64,000 nucleotides of DNA, from the NCBI GenBank assembly GCA_020635535.1, contig JACJZP010000005.1, positions 62,001-126,000 on the forward strand. The letters run 5' to 3'. Source of the stretch: Flavobacteriales bacterium. GTDB taxonomy: Bacteria > Bacteroidota > Bacteroidia > UBA10329. Both the position numbers and the translations under genes were made by a program. Below are positions 9,159-17,479 of this stretch, in pieces. The stretch's first letter is position 1; the number at the start of each line of letters is the position of its first letter. Under the pieces are notes generated by a model that saw only the letters and a list, made by a program, of their open reading frames with translations, was not told the DNA's origin and made no database searches.

Positions 9159-9587
9159 ATGCCCAGATTTTCTGTCCCCATTCGGTTTGTAGAGATTGAA
9201 AAGTCAGGTGTTCACGTGGCTGTGAGTGGCTTTGTAAATGGCAACTTGGCCAACATTCTCATTGATACAGGTGCATCTCAGACCGTTTTCGATAAGAACA
9301 GGGTTAAGTTATTTACAAACCAAACTGAGTTTGAACCCGCAGAAAAACTTTCAAAAGGTTTGGGCACCGACAGCATGGAAGGTTTCAAGCTCATTCTGGA
9401 TCAGTTTTTAATGGGCGACCTGATCATTGAACCCTTCGAGGTGGTTTCACTCGACCTGATGAACATCAACACTTCTTACACCGACTTGGGCTTGGTTCCT
9501 ATTGATATGGTGCTCGGTGGAGACTTTCTGAGAAAATACGGAGTTGCAATTGACTATGGGAAGTCAGAGATGAAACTGAATTACTGA
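9159..9587 (+). CDS. Retropepsin-like aspartic protease family protein
   Basis: 142 aa from the ATG at 9159; the frame extends nine codons upstream to a TTG, but ATG is preferred. The clear feature is the aspartic protease active-site motif ILIDTGAS (residues 33-40), followed by the pattern of a clan AA single-domain protease that would act as a homodimer. A second hallmark, VLGGDFLRKYGVAIDY, near the C-terminus matches the conserved G-x-DFL-based element of bacterial retropepsin-like proteins. No signal peptide or membrane segment is seen, so it is probably cytoplasmic. Substrate unknown. The 3' end overlaps the convergent DCC-family gene by 7 nt. Confidence 0.82.
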   Translation: MPRFSVPIRFVEIEKSGVHVAVSGFVNGNLANILIDTGASQTVFDKNRVKLFTNQTEFEPAEKLSKGLGTDSMEGFKLILDQFLMGDLIIEPFEVVSLDLMNINTSYTDLGLVPIDMVLGGDFLRKYGVAIDYGKSEMKLNY

Positions 9588-9988
9588 TCAAGAAATCGAT
9601 CCTTCCATTCGGGTTGCGGTAACCAGCAGACCTCTTTCTTTCCAAACCAACTGTACCGATACTTGGCAATAAGGTCATAAATCGCATTACGGATAAATCG
9701 AGGGATGACCATGAATGCATTGCCAGCTTTCCATATTCCATCCAAGTGTTTGGCGAGACGTAGAGCGGCATCACTCTTCACATATGTCTTTCCGTTTTCC
9801 AGTAATACCAAACTGTCCAGGTAGTTACTGGGTAGATTGGAGTTGCTGAGGACTTCCTTTGCGAATTCAGATTGTAATGAAGCAAAGCGAATATTCCCTT
9901 TGCTGTTCCGTTTCAGAACGAATTGTACCGAGCCACTGCACAAGTTGCAGACACCATCAAACAATAGTATCGGCCCTCGTTCATCCAT
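9581..9988 (-). CDS. DUF393 / DCC-family thiol-disulfide oxidoreductase-like protein
   Basis: 135 aa. The N-terminal motif LLFDGVCNLC (8-17) is the DxxCxxC signature of the DCC family, a thioredoxin-fold group with unproven redox function. The length is typical. Its ATG shares one base with the TGA stop of the upstream FG-GAP cargo gene (TGATG), so translation is probably coupled. It converges on the retropepsin-like gene. A role in disulfide handling of the secreted upstream protein is possible but speculative. Confidence 0.85.
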   Translation of the reverse strand: MDERGPILLFDGVCNLCSGSVQFVLKRNSKGNIRFASLQSEFAKEVLSNSNLPSNYLDSLVLLENGKTYVKSDAALRLAKHLDGIWKAGNAFMVIPRFIRNAIYDLIAKYRYSWFGKKEVCWLPQPEWKDRFLDQ

Positions 9989-12756
9989 CAGTGCTGTATA
10001 ATGAAGCGTTTGATGGCCATTTTGGTGGCAGAGCGTACATCAAGAAGGTAAATGCCAGCCTGTAATTCGGTAAGGTCCAGTGACCTACGGATGAGGTTGT
10101 TTGCGCTGGTGCTCCAAACCACGTCTCCTAACATGTTGTATACCGTTAACTGAACATTTCCTTCCATGGCCACATGCGGCTCAATGGTGAATGTTCCATT
10201 GTTCGGGTTAGGGTAGAGGTTGAGTTCAAACCGTTCCAATGAAATTTCCTTGATACCGCTAATGCTCAATCCAATGGTATCTCCTTTATAGTAGGCTAAG
10301 CCACCTGCAAGATTTCCAATGACCAGCTCTGGAAGTTCATCTGATGTTATATCGGTCATTGTAACAGCTGTTCGTTCTCCTTCATAAATAGGGAAGTGGC
10401 TTCTGAGATTGAATGATGGTTTGATGCTAAGGGTGAAATTCGGCCTCTCGTTGTTTGAGCCTACGTAATCAATGCCACAACCTGAAAAATTGCTAGTGCT
10501 TGCAAAAGCCGTACAGTTGTATGGCAGAGTGGAGAATTTCACATTCAGGTTAGAGCCATTTCCAGCGGTTTGAAACCAGCAGAACTCGATGACCAGATTC
10601 GATTCTCCATCCCATACTATGGGCGTTTGGTTCACGTATTCAACATTTCCTTGCGGAACAGTTCCAGTAGAAACGAAATAGGTGGTTGTGAGGTCAGATA
10701 CAAAGCCGTTAAGTTCAGTAAGTTCGGTCAATCCCATTTTTACATAGAACTGAGCGTGTGTAATACTCGGCCCGTTTTCGGTAGTAAGCGCAATCTTTTC
10801 AATTACACCCTGAGTTAGTCCTGCGGCAGATAACTCATTAGCGCGTATCAAATATTGGTTTCTGCCACTCTTAGTGGTAAAACCGTATGGGGTAGTTTCA
10901 TTACCGGTTGAAAAACTGGTCCCGTTTCCAATCTCACCGACCAGTTCTTCCGGACCGTTAATGACATCTGTTATCTCGTTGTAGACATCAATAACACCAC
11001 TTTCAGAGCCAACCATCAACTCCAACTCGCCATCGTTTTCGTAAACGAAAGGGGTGCTGTATCCGAAGGAGAGGCCATTTCTTCTCATGTCGACACCGCC
11101 CCAATTGGCATCATCCAAAGTGAAAATTGGATTGTTGGCTGTTCCAGTGTTAACATAGAAATTGAGATTGCCATTGCGTTCGCCAATTACAAGGTCAAGA
11201 AGCTGATCGCCCGTAACATCAAACAAGAAAGGTGCAGCGAACTGGCCACCGATGTCAATTCCTTGAAACCCAGGTGTTGTAAGCGAAAACGAACACTCGT
11301 TACCTGCTCCTGCGCTATTTGCGAAATAGTGAATGAGTCCATCTGCATCACCAACAATCATGTCATCATCACCGTCTCCGTCAATGTCTCCGAAAGTTGG
11401 AATAACATTGCCAAGACCAAGCGATGAAATATTGGCAAGATTACGTGTCTGGAGAGTAAAGGCCGGCTCCGTTGCTGTTCCGGTGTTTCGATAATATGCT
11501 ATTTGGGAGGAATAAACCCCGGTATTTACAAAGTAGCCTCGGTTGCCAACAAGCAGGTCTTTCAGGCCGTCTTTGTCGTAATCGAAGAAGACCGGATAGG
11601 CGCTGGTTCCAAGATCGATCATCTCATCCTGAAGGAAATTGTTCTTCACAAAATCAAAGTCGTACCCCGTTGTTGCCGAGTTGGTGTAGAGATAGCAACC
11701 TTCATGGTCATGGCCATTATTCTCTTGGTATGGTGTGGCAATAAGATCGGTTTTCCCATCATTGTTAACATCTGCAAGAAACGAAGCTGGAAATGTGTAA
11801 AGATTTATGGGGTCTGTATTGCTGAAGTTAGCTGGGAATGTAAGATCCTGAGTTCCCATATGAGCGGTGGTTGAGCTTCCATCATTTTCCAGTAGGTTCA
11901 TGGTATTGAAACTTAGATTGCTCAACACCAGATCCTGATCACCATCTCCTTCAATGTCCAATCCAAGCATGGTGAAGCCGGAATGTCTTGCACCTTCTAA
12001 GTTGCTTTCTTGAACTTCGGATGGAGGAATATAGCCCCCACCCTTGCATGTAATGTCCAGATTGACGGCAACGGTTGATGGATCTTCCTCGAAATCTCCC
12101 CAACAGGGCGTTGCCAATTCCATTATCAGACTATCGGCAGTTCCGTAGAGCTCCATTGATTGGTTCTGGTGGTATTCAGCAGAAGTGCCAAAAAGGCTGA
12201 AGGTAACCACATCCATGTCTGTGTCTCCGTCAACGTCCATGATTGCGGGCAGATCGGTAGGACTTACGTAAATGTTTATGGGGCCATTGCCGTAGTCAGA
12301 CTCCAACTTCGAGGTCATTAACGTAAAGATGAGTGTGTCGGTGTTTCCATCATTCCGATACACAGCAAATCCTCCGTTGCTGTAAGTGAAGATGTCATTC
12401 TTTCCATCGGCATTGAAGTCGCGCAGCAGCACCCAGTCATGCAATCTTTGCTTATATGCATTGTGTTGATTCACAAACATTTCGCGGTATTGCGGAACGA
12501 TCTCGTACTCATTATTGGCGTTGATCCTCAAGCAGATCATCTTGTCACCGGTCTTATCAAACACCAACAGATCCTGAATGCCATCCATGTCAAAATCGAT
12601 GTTGGAGAACTGTGCGTGGTTTATTCCTCCCGCCCACGGAAAGTCAAGTACGCCATTTTCTTCAGTAACAGGTACAGAATCATACCTGCTGAAGAATAGT
12701 TGGGCGTAGCCAGAAAGTTGAATTGAAACGAAAACAAGTGTTGCGAGGAATCTCAT
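9988..12756 (-). CDS. FG-GAP/VCBS-repeat secreted protein with T9SS type A sorting domain
   Basis: 922 aa. Signal peptide about 1-18 (MRFLATL... GYAQ). At least eight calcium-binding-like FG-GAP/VCBS motifs of the form D-D/N-x-DG-x-xD (examples DFDMDGIQD, DVNNDGKTD, DIDGDGDDD) are spread over the first two thirds, predicting a beta-propeller. The last 85 residues or so form a Por-secretion tail (LYPNPNNGTFTIEP, then LQAGIYLLDV and a basic end), the signal for T9SS export and cell-surface attachment. It is translationally coupled to the DCC-family gene. A divergent region separates it from secDF. Ligand and function are unknown. Confidence 0.92.
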   Translation of the reverse strand: MRFLATLVFVSIQLSGYAQLFFSRYDSVPVTEENGVLDFPWAGGINHAQFSNIDFDMDGIQDLLVFDKTGDKMICLRINANNEYEIVPQYREMFVNQHNAYKQRLHDWVLLRDFNADGKNDIFTYSNGGFAVYRNDGNTDTLIFTLMTSKLESDYGNGPINIYVSPTDLPAIMDVDGDTDMDVVTFSLFGTSAEYHQNQSMELYGTADSLIMELATPCWGDFEEDPSTVAVNLDITCKGGGYIPPSEVQESNLEGARHSGFTMLGLDIEGDGDQDLVLSNLSFNTMNLLENDGSSTTAHMGTQDLTFPANFSNTDPINLYTFPASFLADVNNDGKTDLIATPYQENNGHDHEGCYLYTNSATTGYDFDFVKNNFLQDEMIDLGTSAYPVFFDYDKDGLKDLLVGNRGYFVNTGVYSSQIAYYRNTGTATEPAFTLQTRNLANISSLGLGNVIPTFGDIDGDGDDDMIVGDADGLIHYFANSAGAGNECSFSLTTPGFQGIDIGGQFAAPFLFDVTGDQLLDLVIGERNGNLNFYVNTGTANNPIFTLDDANWGGVDMRRNGLSFGYSTPFVYENDGELELMVGSESGVIDVYNEITDVINGPEELVGEIGNGTSFSTGNETTPYGFTTKSGRNQYLIRANELSAAGLTQGVIEKIALTTENGPSITHAQFYVKMGLTELTELNGFVSDLTTTYFVSTGTVPQGNVEYVNQTPIVWDGESNLVIEFCWFQTAGNGSNLNVKFSTLPYNCTAFASTSNFSGCGIDYVGSNNERPNFTLSIKPSFNLRSHFPIYEGERTAVTMTDITSDELPELVIGNLAGGLAYYKGDTIGLSISGIKEISLERFELNLYPNPNNGTFTIEPHVAMEGNVQLTVYNMLGDVVWSTSANNLIRRSLDLTELQAGIYLLDVRSATKMAIKRFIIQH

Positions 12757-12777
12757 GGAAAGCGGTTTCTATTCTGA

Positions 12778-12785
12778 CAAATGTA
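12778..12785 (-). promoter_or_regulatory. Probable -7 box of the FG-GAP cargo gene
   Basis: Reads TACATTTG on the minus strand, identical to the mdh box, 22 nt before the ATG. No convincing TTG element upstream. Confidence 0.42.
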
Positions 12786-12856
12786 ACGTACAAAGGTTGC
12801 CGAAAAGTGTCAGCCATCATCCTGTTTCAAGAACAAAACAGCCTCAAAAAGGCGTA

Positions 12857-12887
12857 TTGCTATTAACTAGGTGTTCTTCTATATTTG
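12857..12887 (+). promoter_or_regulatory. Promoter of secDF (TTG-N20-TATATTTG)
   Basis: TTG at 12857-12859 and TATATTTG at 12880-12887, spacer 20 nt; good match to the Bacteroidota consensus. It lies 42 nt upstream of the chosen ATG, supporting that start over the longer open frame that begins before the promoter. Confidence 0.62.
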
Positions 12888-12928
12888 CACGCTCTAAAAA
12901 TCAAGGGTATAACCAGATACATTATATA

Positions 12929-15913
12929 ATGCAGAACAAAGGCGCTATCAGGGTTTTCGCCATTCTACTGGGACTCGTTTGTCTCTATCAGCTTTCCTTT
13001 ACAGTGGCTACGCACATGGCTGAGTCTACATACGAGGAAATGAAAGAGACCGATGCCAAAGAAGCAGACAAATATCTCGAGGATTTCCGTTACAACATTT
13101 TTGTGAAGGAGTACTCTTACATGGAGTGTAAGGAGCGTGAACTGAACTTGGGTCTTGACCTTAAAGGAGGTATGAACGTTACGTTGGAGATCTCGCTTCA
13201 GGAAATGATCCGATCACTTGCCAACAACAGTCCAGACTCCACGTTCAATCAGGCCATCCGTCAGGCAACTGAGCGAATGACTGATGCACAAGAGGATTTT
13301 GTGACCCTGTTCGGTGAAGAATTTGAGAAGATCGATCCGAATGCGCGTTTGGCTTCGCCAGCAATTTTCGGATATACACTTAAAGAGAAGATCAAAGGAG
13401 ACGCCACCAATGCTGAAGTGTTGGAAGTTATCCGTGCCGAGAAGGAAGCTGCAATTGAGCAAGCATTCGAGGTTCTTAGAACACGTATCGATAAGTTCGG
13501 TGTAACGCAGCCGAACATTCAAAGGCTTGAAGGCAGTGATCGTATTCTGGTTGAACTTCCTGGGGTTAAGGAACCAGATCGTGTGCGTAAGCTATTGCAG
13601 GGAACTGCAAAACTTGAATTTTGGGAGACCTACGAGAATCAGGAAGTTTATGGTTACTTGGCCGAAGCCAACAAGATTCTGCGTGATGTGGAAGCTGGCG
13701 TTGAGGAAAAGGATTCCACATCGGCTGCACTTCCAGAAGGTACCGAAGAAGCTGCTGAGGTTGTAAAAGACACTGCTGAGAAATCGCTAACAGATCTTTT
13801 CGGTACTGCAGATGGAGATAGTGCTGAAACAGGTGAACTGGGAGAAGAGTCTATCGAAGATCTTCAGAAAGACAATCCGTTGTTCGCTGTGCTTTCGCCA
13901 GCGGCATCTCAAGATGGGCTTTATCGCGGACCGGTTGTAGGTTATGCAGCCTTGAAAGACACTGCCAAGGTGAACAAGTATCTTTCAATGGACCGTGTTC
14001 GCTCTATTTTCCCTCGCGACCTGAAGTTCTACTGGACGGTAAAGCCAATTGACCCGAAAGATCCTGCTCAAGTGCATCAGCTTGTTGCCATTAAAGTAAC
14101 AAGCCGCGATGGTGAGCCTCCTTTGGATGGTGGTGCAATTTCTGATGCCAATAAGGATTTCGATCAGTTCGGTGCCAGCCCGCAGGTTACCATGCTCATG
14201 ACTCCTGACGGTGCCAATGCGTGGAAGCGTCTTACCGGAGAAAATGTTGGTCGGTCCATTGCCATTGTTCTTGATGACTATGTGTATTCATTCCCAACGG
14301 TGCAAGGAGAGATTTCTGGAGGTCGTTCTTCTATCACAGGGAACTTTACCATCAGCGAAGCGGAAGACCTTGCTACAGTACTTAAGGCCGGTAAGCTTCC
14401 TGCACCTGCAAACATTGTAGAGGAAGCAGTTGTGGGACCGACCTTGGGTTCGGAGTCTATTTCAAGCGGTGTGTACTCATTTGTTGGAGCCATAGTATTG
14501 GTATTGGTATTTATGATAATCTACTATGGTAATGCAGGTCTTGCAGCAAACTTGGCGCTGATGGCCAACGTATTCTTCGTGTTCGGAGTTCTTGCTTCAC
14601 TTGGAGCGGTGCTAACACTGCCTGGTATTGCAGGTATTGTTCTGACCATTGGTATCTCAATTGATTCTAACGTGCTGATCTTTGAGCGTATCCGTGAAGA
14701 ATTGAATCGAGGAACGGGTATGCGTCTTGCGGTTACACAGGGATACAATGCTGCTTACTCAGCAATTATCGATGCCAACGTTACATCGTTGCTGACCGGT
14801 ATCATCCTATATGTATTCGGTAGCGGTCCAATTCAGGGTTTTGCAACTACGCTGATCATCGGTATTTTCTGTTCGCTGTTCGCTTCAATCTTCATTACCC
14901 GATTGATCTTTGAAGGACGCTTGGACAGAAAGAAGAACATCACTGTTTCAACAGGAATCTCAAAAGGAGCTTTCAGCAATGTGAATTTCGATTTTGTGAA
15001 GAAGCGTAAGATGGCTTACATCTTCTCAGGAGTTGTTATTGTTGCCGGAATCGGTTCCATGTTAACCAGAGGTTTTAACTATGGTGTCGATTTCCTTGGA
15101 GGTCGTTCTTACACAGTTGAATTTGCGGAGGCAGTGAACACCGAAGATGTAAGCTCTGCTTTGGCTGGTGCTTTTGGTGGAGATGCTCCAACTGTGAAAA
15201 CGTTTGGTGCTGATAACCGAGTTAAGGTTATTACCCCTTACCGAGTTGACGATGATAGCGAGACGGCTGATGATGAGGTTCAGGCAGCACTGGTTGATGG
15301 TCTTTCTACCATTGGTGGTGGAAGCGCCCAAGTGTTGAGCTCTCAGAAAGTGGGTCCTACCATTGCAGACGACATCAAGCGCTCAGCGGTACTTTCCATT
15401 GTGTTCTCTCTGTTGGTCATCTTCCTATACATTCTTGTGCGTTTCAAGAAATGGCAGTATTCATTGGGTGCGGTTGTGGCGTTATTCCATGATGTGTTGT
15501 TCGTATTGTCGCTGTTCTCATTGTTCCATGGCATTGCATGGTTCAGCATGGAGATAGATCAAGCATTCATTGCAGCCATCCTTACTGTTGTCGGTTACTC
15601 TATTAACGACACGGTGGTTGTGTTTGACCGTATACGAGAGTATCAGAATGAGCATCAGGCCAGAAAGCATCCGCTTGCAGAAGTGGTGAACAATGCTTTG
15701 AACAGTGCGCTGAGTAGAACAATCATCACATCGGTAACAACTTTCATTGTATTGTTGGTGTTGTTCTTGGCAGGAGGTGAAACAATCAAAGGATTCTCGT
15801 TTGCATTGCTTGCTGGTGTAGTTGTAGGTACTTACTCTTCAGCATTTATTGCAACACCGGTCATGCTTGATTTTGTTAAGGAGCAACCCATAATTGACAA
15901 GAAGAAAAAATGA
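12929..15913 (+). CDS. secDF: Fused protein translocase subunit SecDF
   Basis: 994 aa SecD-SecF fusion, the usual arrangement in Bacteroidota; uses proton-motive force to assist Sec export. The ATG at 12929 begins directly at the first membrane helix (AIRVFAILLGLVCLY); upstream in-frame sequence contains the promoter and is rejected. Visible: SecD first-domain motif LNLGLDLKGGMNV (about 72-84), a large periplasmic domain with an acidic low-complexity insert (about 240-310), the SecD six-helix block including GISIDSNVLIFERIREE, and the SecF half from about residue 690 with FLGGRSYTVEF and VVGYSINDTVVVFDRIRE. Followed by a terminator and tatA, so two export systems are neighbours. Confidence 0.96.
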   Translation: MQNKGAIRVFAILLGLVCLYQLSFTVATHMAESTYEEMKETDAKEADKYLEDFRYNIFVKEYSYMECKERELNLGLDLKGGMNVTLEISLQEMIRSLANNSPDSTFNQAIRQATERMTDAQEDFVTLFGEEFEKIDPNARLASPAIFGYTLKEKIKGDATNAEVLEVIRAEKEAAIEQAFEVLRTRIDKFGVTQPNIQRLEGSDRILVELPGVKEPDRVRKLLQGTAKLEFWETYENQEVYGYLAEANKILRDVEAGVEEKDSTSAALPEGTEEAAEVVKDTAEKSLTDLFGTADGDSAETGELGEESIEDLQKDNPLFAVLSPAASQDGLYRGPVVGYAALKDTAKVNKYLSMDRVRSIFPRDLKFYWTVKPIDPKDPAQVHQLVAIKVTSRDGEPPLDGGAISDANKDFDQFGASPQVTMLMTPDGANAWKRLTGENVGRSIAIVLDDYVYSFPTVQGEISGGRSSITGNFTISEAEDLATVLKAGKLPAPANIVEEAVVGPTLGSESISSGVYSFVGAIVLVLVFMIIYYGNAGLAANLALMANVFFVFGVLASLGAVLTLPGIAGIVLTIGISIDSNVLIFERIREELNRGTGMRLAVTQGYNAAYSAIIDANVTSLLTGIILYVFGSGPIQGFATTLIIGIFCSLFASIFITRLIFEGRLDRKKNITVSTGISKGAFSNVNFDFVKKRKMAYIFSGVVIVAGIGSMLTRGFNYGVDFLGGRSYTVEFAEAVNTEDVSSALAGAFGGDAPTVKTFGADNRVKVITPYRVDDDSETADDEVQAALVDGLSTIGGGSAQVLSSQKVGPTIADDIKRSAVLSIVFSLLVIFLYILVRFKKWQYSLGAVVALFHDVLFVLSLFSLFHGIAWFSMEIDQAFIAAILTVVGYSINDTVVVFDRIREYQNEHQARKHPLAEVVNNALNSALSRTIITSVTTFIVLLVLFLAGGETIKGFSFALLAGVVVGTYSSAFIATPVMLDFVKEQPIIDKKKK

Positions 15914-15917
15914 TTTT

Positions 15918-15942
15918 AAGGCCTCCATGTGAGGCCTTTTTA
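15918..15942 (+). terminator. Intrinsic terminator between secDF and tatA
   Basis: AAGGCCTC (15918-15925) pairs with GAGGCCTT (15931-15938), followed by T residues. It ends only 11 nt before the tatA ATG. Confidence 0.75.
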
Positions 15943-15952
15943 TTTAAACACC

Positions 15953-16198
15953 ATGAACGACACATTACTGTTTTTGAATTTGGGCGGAGGAGAGATAGTC
16001 GTAGTTCTGCTCATTGTACTACTGTTTTTCGGTTCTAAGAAGATACCGGAATTGGCCAGAGGTTTGGGTCGCGGTATCCGCGAGTTCAAGGATGCCACAA
16101 GTGGTGTGCAGAGAGAAATTGAGGAGAGTATGCGAGACGTACCGAAGAAAAAGGAGATTAAAAAGCCTGAGCCTCCATCCGAAAGCCAATCGCGCTAA
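15953..16198 (+). CDS. tatA: Twin-arginine translocase TatA/TatE family subunit
   Basis: 81 aa. One N-terminal transmembrane helix (about 10-22, EIVVVLLIVLLFF) is followed by the hinge FGSKKIPELARGLGRGI and an amphipathic helix (FKDATSGVQREIEESM), then a charged tail, the classic TatA/MttA layout. ATG at 15953 is chosen; the frame opens eight codons earlier inside the terminator. Forms the pore-like component for folded-protein export. No tatC in the window, so the partner lies elsewhere. A terminator follows at 16215. Confidence 0.92.
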   Translation: MNDTLLFLNLGGGEIVVVLLIVLLFFGSKKIPELARGLGRGIREFKDATSGVQREIEESMRDVPKKKEIKKPEPPSESQSR

Positions 16199-16214
16199 TT
16201 TGATAATGACTGTT

Positions 16215-16239
16215 AAAGACCCGAAAGGGTCTTTTTTTT
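16215..16239 (+). terminator. Intrinsic terminator of tatA
   Basis: AAAGACCC (16215-16222), GAAA loop, GGGTCTTT (16227-16234), then T run. Confidence 0.85.
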
Positions 16240-16346
16240 CACCCTATTAATCAGTGCACTCTGAAAAAATTCTTGCAACCCCCGTAAAATAGAGGGTCTG
16301 TTGACAAAAAGTTGAAAGATTCACGGTTAACGTGTCTGTGATCTGA

Positions 16347-16354
16347 TAACTTTG
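16347..16354 (+). promoter_or_regulatory. Probable -7 box of the type II glutamine synthetase gene
   Basis: TAACTTTG, 38 nt upstream of the ATG. No TTG sits at the expected spacing, which could mean activator dependence. Confidence 0.42.
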
Positions 16355-16392
16355 CCCCCGAATTCACTAAAACCAACTTTTTCATTCATATC

Positions 16393-17421
16393 ATGAAGGT
16401 AAAACTCGAATACATCTGGCTCGATGGTTATGAGCCGACACAGAACATGAGATCCAAGACAAAGGTTGAGGATCACGAGAATTTCAAAGGAACACTTGAA
16501 GAGATAGGGAATTGGTCTTTTGACGGTTCATCCACAAAACAAGCAACAGGAGATTCCTCTGATTGTATGCTAAAGCCGGTGGCCATCTATCCTGATCCGG
16601 CAAGAGATAATGGATGGTTGGTAATGTGTGAGGTGATGAATGCCGATGGTACTCCGCACCCATCGAACGCACGAGCAACGATTGAAGATGAAGAAGATGA
16701 TTTCTGGTTCGGGTTCGAGCAAGAATACTTCATTATGGATGCTGAGACTGAATTGCCACTTGGTTTCCCACGTGGTGGTTTCCCTGGTCCACAAGGTCAG
16801 TACTACTGTTCAGTTGGTGGTCGTTACACCAAAGGACGTGACATGGTTGAGGAGCATGCCGATCTTTGCATTGCTGCTGGTTTGAACTTCGAAGGAATAA
16901 ACCAAGAGGTTGCTTCTGGTCAGTGGGAATTCCAATTGTTCGCAAAAGGAGCCAAGAAGGCCGGTGATGAGATTTGGATTGCCCGTTACCTTCTTGACCG
17001 ATTGACGGAGAGTTACGGATACTATATCGAGTACCATCCAAAACCGATCAAAGGAGATTGGAACGGATCGGGTATGCACGCTAACTTCTCAAACACACTG
17101 CTTAGAACTTGTGGTTCTAAAGAAGTTTACATGGCAGTTTGCGAGGCGTTCCGTCCAGTTCGTCAAGAGCATATTGATGTTTACGGTGCACACAACGAAC
17201 AGCGTTTGACAGGTAAGCACGAGACTGCTTCCATCAACGATTTCTCTTACGGAATTTCTGACCGTGGTGCTTCTATCCGTATTCCATTGATGACCGTGAA
17301 CAAAGGTTGGAAAGGGTACTTGGAAGACAGACGTCCTGCTTCTAACGCTAACCCATACAAGGTTGCAGCAAGAATCATCAAGACTGTAAAGAGTGTTGAA
17401 AAGGAATTTGCTAATGCCTAA
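16393..17421 (+). CDS. Glutamine synthetase, type II (eukaryotic-like) family
   Basis: 342 aa, matching GSII length (about 350 aa) rather than GSI (about 470). It joins ammonia to glutamate with ATP. Diagnostic segments: WSFDGSSTKQATGDSSD, the catalytic FGFEQEYF, FPGPQGQYYCSVG, NGSGMHANFS, RLTGKHETASINDFSYG and the C-terminal KGYLEDRRPASNANPY. No adenylylation loop is evident, as expected for GSII. A terminator and then a type III synthetase follow, so two evolutionarily distinct enzymes for the same reaction sit side by side. GSII is far rarer in bacteria than GSI. Confidence 0.93.
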   Translation: MKVKLEYIWLDGYEPTQNMRSKTKVEDHENFKGTLEEIGNWSFDGSSTKQATGDSSDCMLKPVAIYPDPARDNGWLVMCEVMNADGTPHPSNARATIEDEEDDFWFGFEQEYFIMDAETELPLGFPRGGFPGPQGQYYCSVGGRYTKGRDMVEEHADLCIAAGLNFEGINQEVASGQWEFQLFAKGAKKAGDEIWIARYLLDRLTESYGYYIEYHPKPIKGDWNGSGMHANFSNTLLRTCGSKEVYMAVCEAFRPVRQEHIDVYGAHNEQRLTGKHETASINDFSYGISDRGASIRIPLMTVNKGWKGYLEDRRPASNANPYKVAARIIKTVKSVEKEFANA

Positions 17422-17443
17422 GGCAATAATTGTTTAACCTGAA

Positions 17444-17469
17444 AGGCTCGGCTGGTCCGAGCCTTTTTT
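17444..17469 (+). terminator. Intrinsic terminator between the two glutamine synthetase genes
   Basis: AGGCTCGG (17444-17451) pairs with CCGAGCCT (17457-17464), then a T run. It ends about 11 nt before the next ATG; no promoter box is seen in the 58-nt spacer, so the downstream gene may depend on readthrough. Confidence 0.82.
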
Positions 17470-17479
17470 ATCTAATAAA

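Noticed and set aside
12755..12928. N-terminal extension of SecDF from an upstream ATG
   Set aside because: Contains the predicted promoter and would put a 58-residue non-hydrophobic segment before the first membrane helix.
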